8,008 bases of DNA from JAKACA01 sp050010115 (GTDB taxonomy: Bacteria; Actinomycetota; Acidimicrobiia; Acidimicrobiales; Bog-793), in assembly GCA_050010115.1 (NCBI GenBank), contig JBEKLQ010000140.1, positions 1 to 8,008 of the forward strand. Reading direction: 5' to 3'. Position 1 is the first letter of the stretch, and each line of letters starts with the position of its first letter. Of the stretch, positions 5,629-8,008 are shown one piece after another. The notes below the pieces were generated by a model that saw nothing but the letters and a program-made list of their open reading frames with translations, did not search any database and was not told the origin of the DNA. A program made the translations under genes and the position numbers.

Positions 5629-6114
5629 GTGCTCGTCGTGACGGCACGGGATACTCGGCAGCGTCACCACATGCTGCAAGAGATGCCCTTCCTTGTGACG
5701 AAGCGCAGCGCCGACAAGCTCGACTTCGGACTCCGATCGGTGTGGCGCCACCAGATGCGCATCCCACTGTCCGACCCGAGCCGCACAGTGGTCGACGTGC
5801 TCGATGACCCGTCGCTCGGTGGGGGTATCCGACACGTGGCCTCGGTGGTCACGGAGTACCTGTCTTCCGAGCACCGAGACGACGACCTCCTCGTTGAGTA
5901 TGGCGACCGAGTCGGCCACCGGAGCATCTTCAAGCGCCTCGGTTGGATGCTTGAACTACGAGGCATTGACGGCCCGCTGTTCGACGCCTGCCTGGCAAGG
6001 CGGAGCGCCGGGATCGTCAAGCTCGATCCGACTGTCGACACCCCGGGCCGAATCGTCCGCCGCTGGGGTCTGCGAGTGAACGTCGCCCTCGACGAGCGAG
6101 AGGATGACTGGTGA
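5629..6114 (+). CDS. AbiEi-type antitoxin of a type IV toxin-antitoxin pair, N-terminally truncated
   Basis: A 161-residue C-terminal part of an AbiEi antitoxin. Characteristic stretches are LVVTARDTRQRH (2-13), LSDPSRTVVDVLDDPSLGGG (47-66) and HRSIFKRLGWMLE (97-109). Full AbiEi proteins are about 200-280 residues, with an N-terminal winged helix that binds the operon's inverted repeats; that portion is gone. Work on streptococcal AbiE assigned antitoxicity to the C-terminal domain, so neutralisation of the toxin may survive while autoregulation is lost. The GTG at 5629 lies within about 8 bp of the junction with the SCO1 fragment and has no Shine-Dalgarno; ATG 5671 or 5683 are alternatives. 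The stop overlaps the toxin start (GTGA, 6111-6114), so the two genes are translationally coupled. Confidence 0.8.
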   Translation: MLVVTARDTRQRHHMLQEMPFLVTKRSADKLDFGLRSVWRHQMRIPLSDPSRTVVDVLDDPSLGGGIRHVASVVTEYLSSEHRDDDLLVEYGDRVGHRSIFKRLGWMLELRGIDGPLFDACLARRSAGIVKLDPTVDTPGRIVRRWGLRVNVALDEREDDW

Positions 6115-7496
6115 TCACCCGGGCGGACCTCGTCGAGCGAGTGCGGGAGTGGGGACTCGCCGAGCAGGTGGTCGAGAAGGACTACGTCCTCGGCTGGGTA
6201 CTTTGGGGCATCGGAACGGATCCGACGCTCGGGCAGCAGTGGGTCTTCAAGGGTGGCACCTGCCTCAAGAAGTGCTACATCGAGACTTACCGGTTCTCCG
6301 AGGACCTCGACTTCACAGTGCTGCCGGGCGGGGTGGTGACTCCTGACGACGTACGCCCGCACGTCGAGCGCATGCTCCTCCGTGTGGCCGAGGAGTCGAG
6401 CATCGACTTCACACTCGAGTCGCCGCGCTTCCGGCTGCGGCCGTCAGGAGTAGCCACTCAGGGCACGATCTACTACCGCGGTCCACGTCAGACGCCGGGG
6501 CTGGCGAGCATCAAACTCGATCTCGCTGCGGACGAACTGGTGGTGCGGCCACCCGTGCTCCGGCCAGTGGCGCACCCCTACCCTGACGGTCTGCCCGACC
6601 CGGGCACCGTGCGCTGCTACTCGTTCGAGGAGATCTTCGCCGAGAAGCTGCGAGCCATGGGGCAGCGAGGCCGGCCGAGCGACCTCTACGACATCGTTAA
6701 CTTGTTCCGGCGCAACGACCTGCGTCTCCACGGCCAGTTAGTCCGCGAGGTTCTGATCGAGAAGTGTCGGATCCGGAGCGTGGACGTTCCGACGTTCGAC
6801 TCCGTGGCTGCGGCGCCTCATCGTGCCGAGCTGGAGTCGGAGTGGGCCAACATGCTTGGACATCAACTCCCCGCGCTCCCCCCGCTCGACGCGTTCCTCG
6901 CCGAGCTGCCCGATCTGTTCGCCTGGCTGCATGGAGAGGCCGAGTTCCCGGCGCTGGCCGCGATTGCGACCGAGGCCGGCGAGGACCTGACCTGGACACC
7001 TCCGCCAACGGCGGCGACCTGGCGACAGGGTGTGCCCCTTGAACCAGTCCGCTTCGCTGCGACGAACCGGTTGTGCGTGGCCCTCACCTACAACGGCTCG
7101 GTCCGGCTGATCGAGCCCTACTCGCTGCGGCGCACGCAGCAGGGAAACCTGGTCCTCCACGCGGTGCGAGTCGACAACCGAGAGCATCGCTCCTACCGGG
7201 TCGACAGGATGCAGCGCGTCGAGGTCACCACGCGGCCGTTCCGACCGGTGTACGCCGTAGAGTTCTCGGCTGCGGGCCCTATGGCCGCGCCACCGGCGCG
7301 CCGATCCCCGGTGTATCCGGCCATTCGCTCGACGCCGCGAAGGGCGAGCCGCCCGGGCACCGTCTACGTGATCCAGTGCCCGTACTGCCAAAAGGAGTTC
7401 CGGAGGCAGACTCGTGACGTTGCGCTGCGACCAAATAAGACGCCCTATGGGACCACCTGCTCCGGCCGCCGGGGCTATCTGGTCAGGATACAGTAG
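6111..7496 (+). CDS. AbiEii/AbiGii-family nucleotidyltransferase toxin with WYL-like and Cys-motif C-terminus
   Basis: The first 200 residues form a DNA-polymerase-beta-type nucleotidyltransferase as in AbiEii/MenA toxins. Motif I reads FKGGTCLKK (46-54) and RFSEDLDF (61-68, D65 and D67 as metal ligands). KLD (135-137) supplies the third acidic residue, and the conserved end motif is EEIFAEKLRAMGQRGRPSDL (173-192) followed by YD. Such toxins transfer nucleotides to acceptors such as tRNA and give phage defence by abortive infection. At 461 residues it is much longer than classical AbiEii (about 300). Residues 313-383 resemble a WYL domain (YNGSVRLIEPYSLR, RSYRVDRMQRVEV, RPFRPVY). Residues 418-457 carry CPYC (423-426) and a third Cys (C450), a possible zinc site. 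It starts GTG 6111, overlapping the antitoxin by 4 bp. All catalytic residues are intact, so the toxin looks active. Confidence 0.85.
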   Translation: MITRADLVERVREWGLAEQVVEKDYVLGWVLWGIGTDPTLGQQWVFKGGTCLKKCYIETYRFSEDLDFTVLPGGVVTPDDVRPHVERMLLRVAEESSIDFTLESPRFRLRPSGVATQGTIYYRGPRQTPGLASIKLDLAADELVVRPPVLRPVAHPYPDGLPDPGTVRCYSFEEIFAEKLRAMGQRGRPSDLYDIVNLFRRNDLRLHGQLVREVLIEKCRIRSVDVPTFDSVAAAPHRAELESEWANMLGHQLPALPPLDAFLAELPDLFAWLHGEAEFPALAAIATEAGEDLTWTPPPTAATWRQGVPLEPVRFAATNRLCVALTYNGSVRLIEPYSLRRTQQGNLVLHAVRVDNREHRSYRVDRMQRVEVTTRPFRPVYAVEFSAAGPMAAPPARRSPVYPAIRSTPRRASRPGTVYVIQCPYCQKEFRRQTRDVALRPNKTPYGTTCSGRRGYLVRIQ

Positions 7497-7697
7497 CGCC
7501 GGGAACCGTGTTGCACTCAGGTGGTTGAGATCGGCGAGCACGGCAGTATTTGTGTCAATTTGACTGCCATATCTTGCTACTCCTTTGCTACTCAACTCAA
7601 CGTGACAGACAAGACTGGGGCTGATAGCGCGGACTATCCACAGGACGTGAGCTGCCCAGATAGACGCTGACGGATGCTCTGGACGCTCGGGATCGCT
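7497..7697. other. Non-coding right end of the integrative element
   Basis: No gene. It holds an imperfect palindrome, GGCAGT (7542-7547) with ACTGCC (7563-7568), around 15 AT-rich bases, about 45 bp past the toxin stop; there is no U-run after it. Two copies of TTGCTACTC lie at about 7573-7594. These could be terminator or recombinase-arm structure, but nothing is certain. Confidence 0.35.
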
Positions 7698-7743
7698 CTA
7701 CGGATCAGAAGGTTGGGGTTTCGAGTACCTCCGAGCGCGCTGA
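7698..7743 (+). repeat. attR: second 46-bp copy of the tRNA-Arg 3' end
   Basis: Exact duplicate of 3504-3549, starting at the anticodon loop. There is no 5' half of the tRNA in front of it, so it is the displaced original 3' end of the chromosomal tRNA gene. The flank TAAGTCCAGGT (7746-7756) is shared with the internal copy at 5042-5052. It marks the right end of the 4194-bp inserted region. Confidence 0.9.
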
Positions 7744-7822
7744 GTAAGTCCAGGTGAGGGCACCTATGTGAGGAGTGCCTCGCCTCAATTCCCCCGCTAT
7801 GGCATTCTGGTTGGCTTGCCCT

Positions 7823-8008
7823 TGAGGTTGCCCCGATTTGGCGGACAGGTTGATTATGCCGCTTGAACTTCCTTGTGGTGGTGGATCCTGGACTCGTACT
7901 CGGCAGGGCTGAGGTAATCGAGTGAGCTGTGAAGCCGCTGGCGGTTGTAGAAGACCTCGATGAACTCGAAGACAGCCCGGCGAATCTGAGCTTTGGTCGC
8001 CCAGGACT
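7823..8008 (-). mobile_element. IS3-family insertion sequence, right end, running off the window
   Basis: Reading inward, the element begins TGAGGTTGCCCCGATTTGG (7823-7841) and continues to GCGGACA (7847). On the transposase strand this is a terminal repeat starting TGTCCGCCAAATCGGGG and ending CA, as in IS3-family elements. The OrfB stop codon lies 6 bp inside the repeat. The left end, OrfA and the target duplication lie outside the window. Confidence 0.75.
7854..8006 (-). CDS. IS3-family transposase OrfB, C-terminal end (partial)
   Basis: Fifty codons plus TAA on the minus strand. They encode the final part of the DDE integrase core: RRAVFEFIEVFYNRQRLHSS (residues 9-28 of the fragment) and LDYLSPAEYE (29-38). 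YNxxRxHSSLxYxSPxxYE is the hallmark C-terminal motif of IS3 OrfB (rve superfamily), which catalyses cut-out and strand transfer with OrfA through a programmed frameshift. The tail HHHKEVQAA is element-specific. The visible part shows no damage; the catalytic DDE residues lie beyond the window except for the region after the final Glu. Confidence 0.9.
   Translation of the reverse strand, partial: SWATKAQIRRAVFEFIEVFYNRQRLHSSLDYLSPAEYESRIHHHKEVQAA

Noticed and set aside
5624..5767. N-terminal extension of the SCO1 minus-strand frame
   Set aside because: Composition is Arg/Ala/Ser-rich and antisense to AbiEi, with no SCO1 similarity, so the fragment was ended at about 5623.
7542..7568. Intrinsic terminator after the toxin gene
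   Set aside because: The stem is 6 bp with a 15-base loop and no U-run, so it was only noted as an imperfect palindrome.
7573..7594. CRISPR-like or iteron repeats near the right end
   Set aside because: Only two short TTGCTACTC copies, with no regular spacing or array.

Overview
The window looks like high-GC actinobacterial chromosome, possibly from the Acidimicrobiia. That is an inference from codon usage, TTG and GTG starts, the actinobacterial style of the nickel/cobalt transporter, and the zinc-ribbon/Pro-Gly-Tyr-rich membrane protein. No marker gene fixes the taxon. Much of the window is an integration hotspot with a gene graveyard: only three protein genes look whole (a Ni/Co transporter, a zinc-ribbon membrane protein and an AbiEii-type toxin). 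At least six others are truncated or frameshifted.

Left part (1-1990): the start of an ArsR-family regulator gene, broken after about 50 residues, faces away from a NiCoT-family metal permease. Between them lie a perfect ArsR-like palindrome (294-311), a good sigma70-type promoter (313-341) and a cobalamin riboswitch (about 350-460). This points to control of the transporter by metal and by B12, and to cobalt supply for cobalamin synthesis. A tRNA-Ser(GCU) follows at 1900-1986.

Middle (1990-3470): a convergent minus-strand gene encodes a zinc-ribbon protein with a long disordered linker and four membrane helices. Beyond its start lies a plus-strand remnant of a class III nucleotide cyclase gene.

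Integrative element (3504-7743): an intact tRNA-Arg(ACG) at 3472-3545 is followed by a tyrosine-recombinase integrase gene with one frameshift. The last 42 bases of the tRNA plus four more, 46 bp starting at the anticodon loop, recur exactly at 7698-7743. This is the classic attL/attR signature of an element inserted in a tRNA gene, 4194 bp from repeat to repeat. A third, partial copy of the repeat at 5020-5038 splits the element. The left segment holds the integrase. The right segment holds debris (a doubly frameshifted cupin gene and the last ~93 codons of a SCO1/SenC gene) and a type IV toxin-antitoxin (AbiE-like) operon. In that operon the antitoxin has lost its N-terminal DNA-binding part at a sharp junction with the SCO1 fragment. 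The toxin is complete and carries an extra C-terminal WYL-like region and a Cys motif. A cluster of four 14-bp repeats in palindromic arrangement (3605-3663) covers the integrase start and is a candidate recombinase arm site or operator.

Right edge: about 80 bp past attR begins the end of an IS3-family insertion sequence (from 7823), with the C-terminus of its OrfB transposase on the minus strand running off the window.
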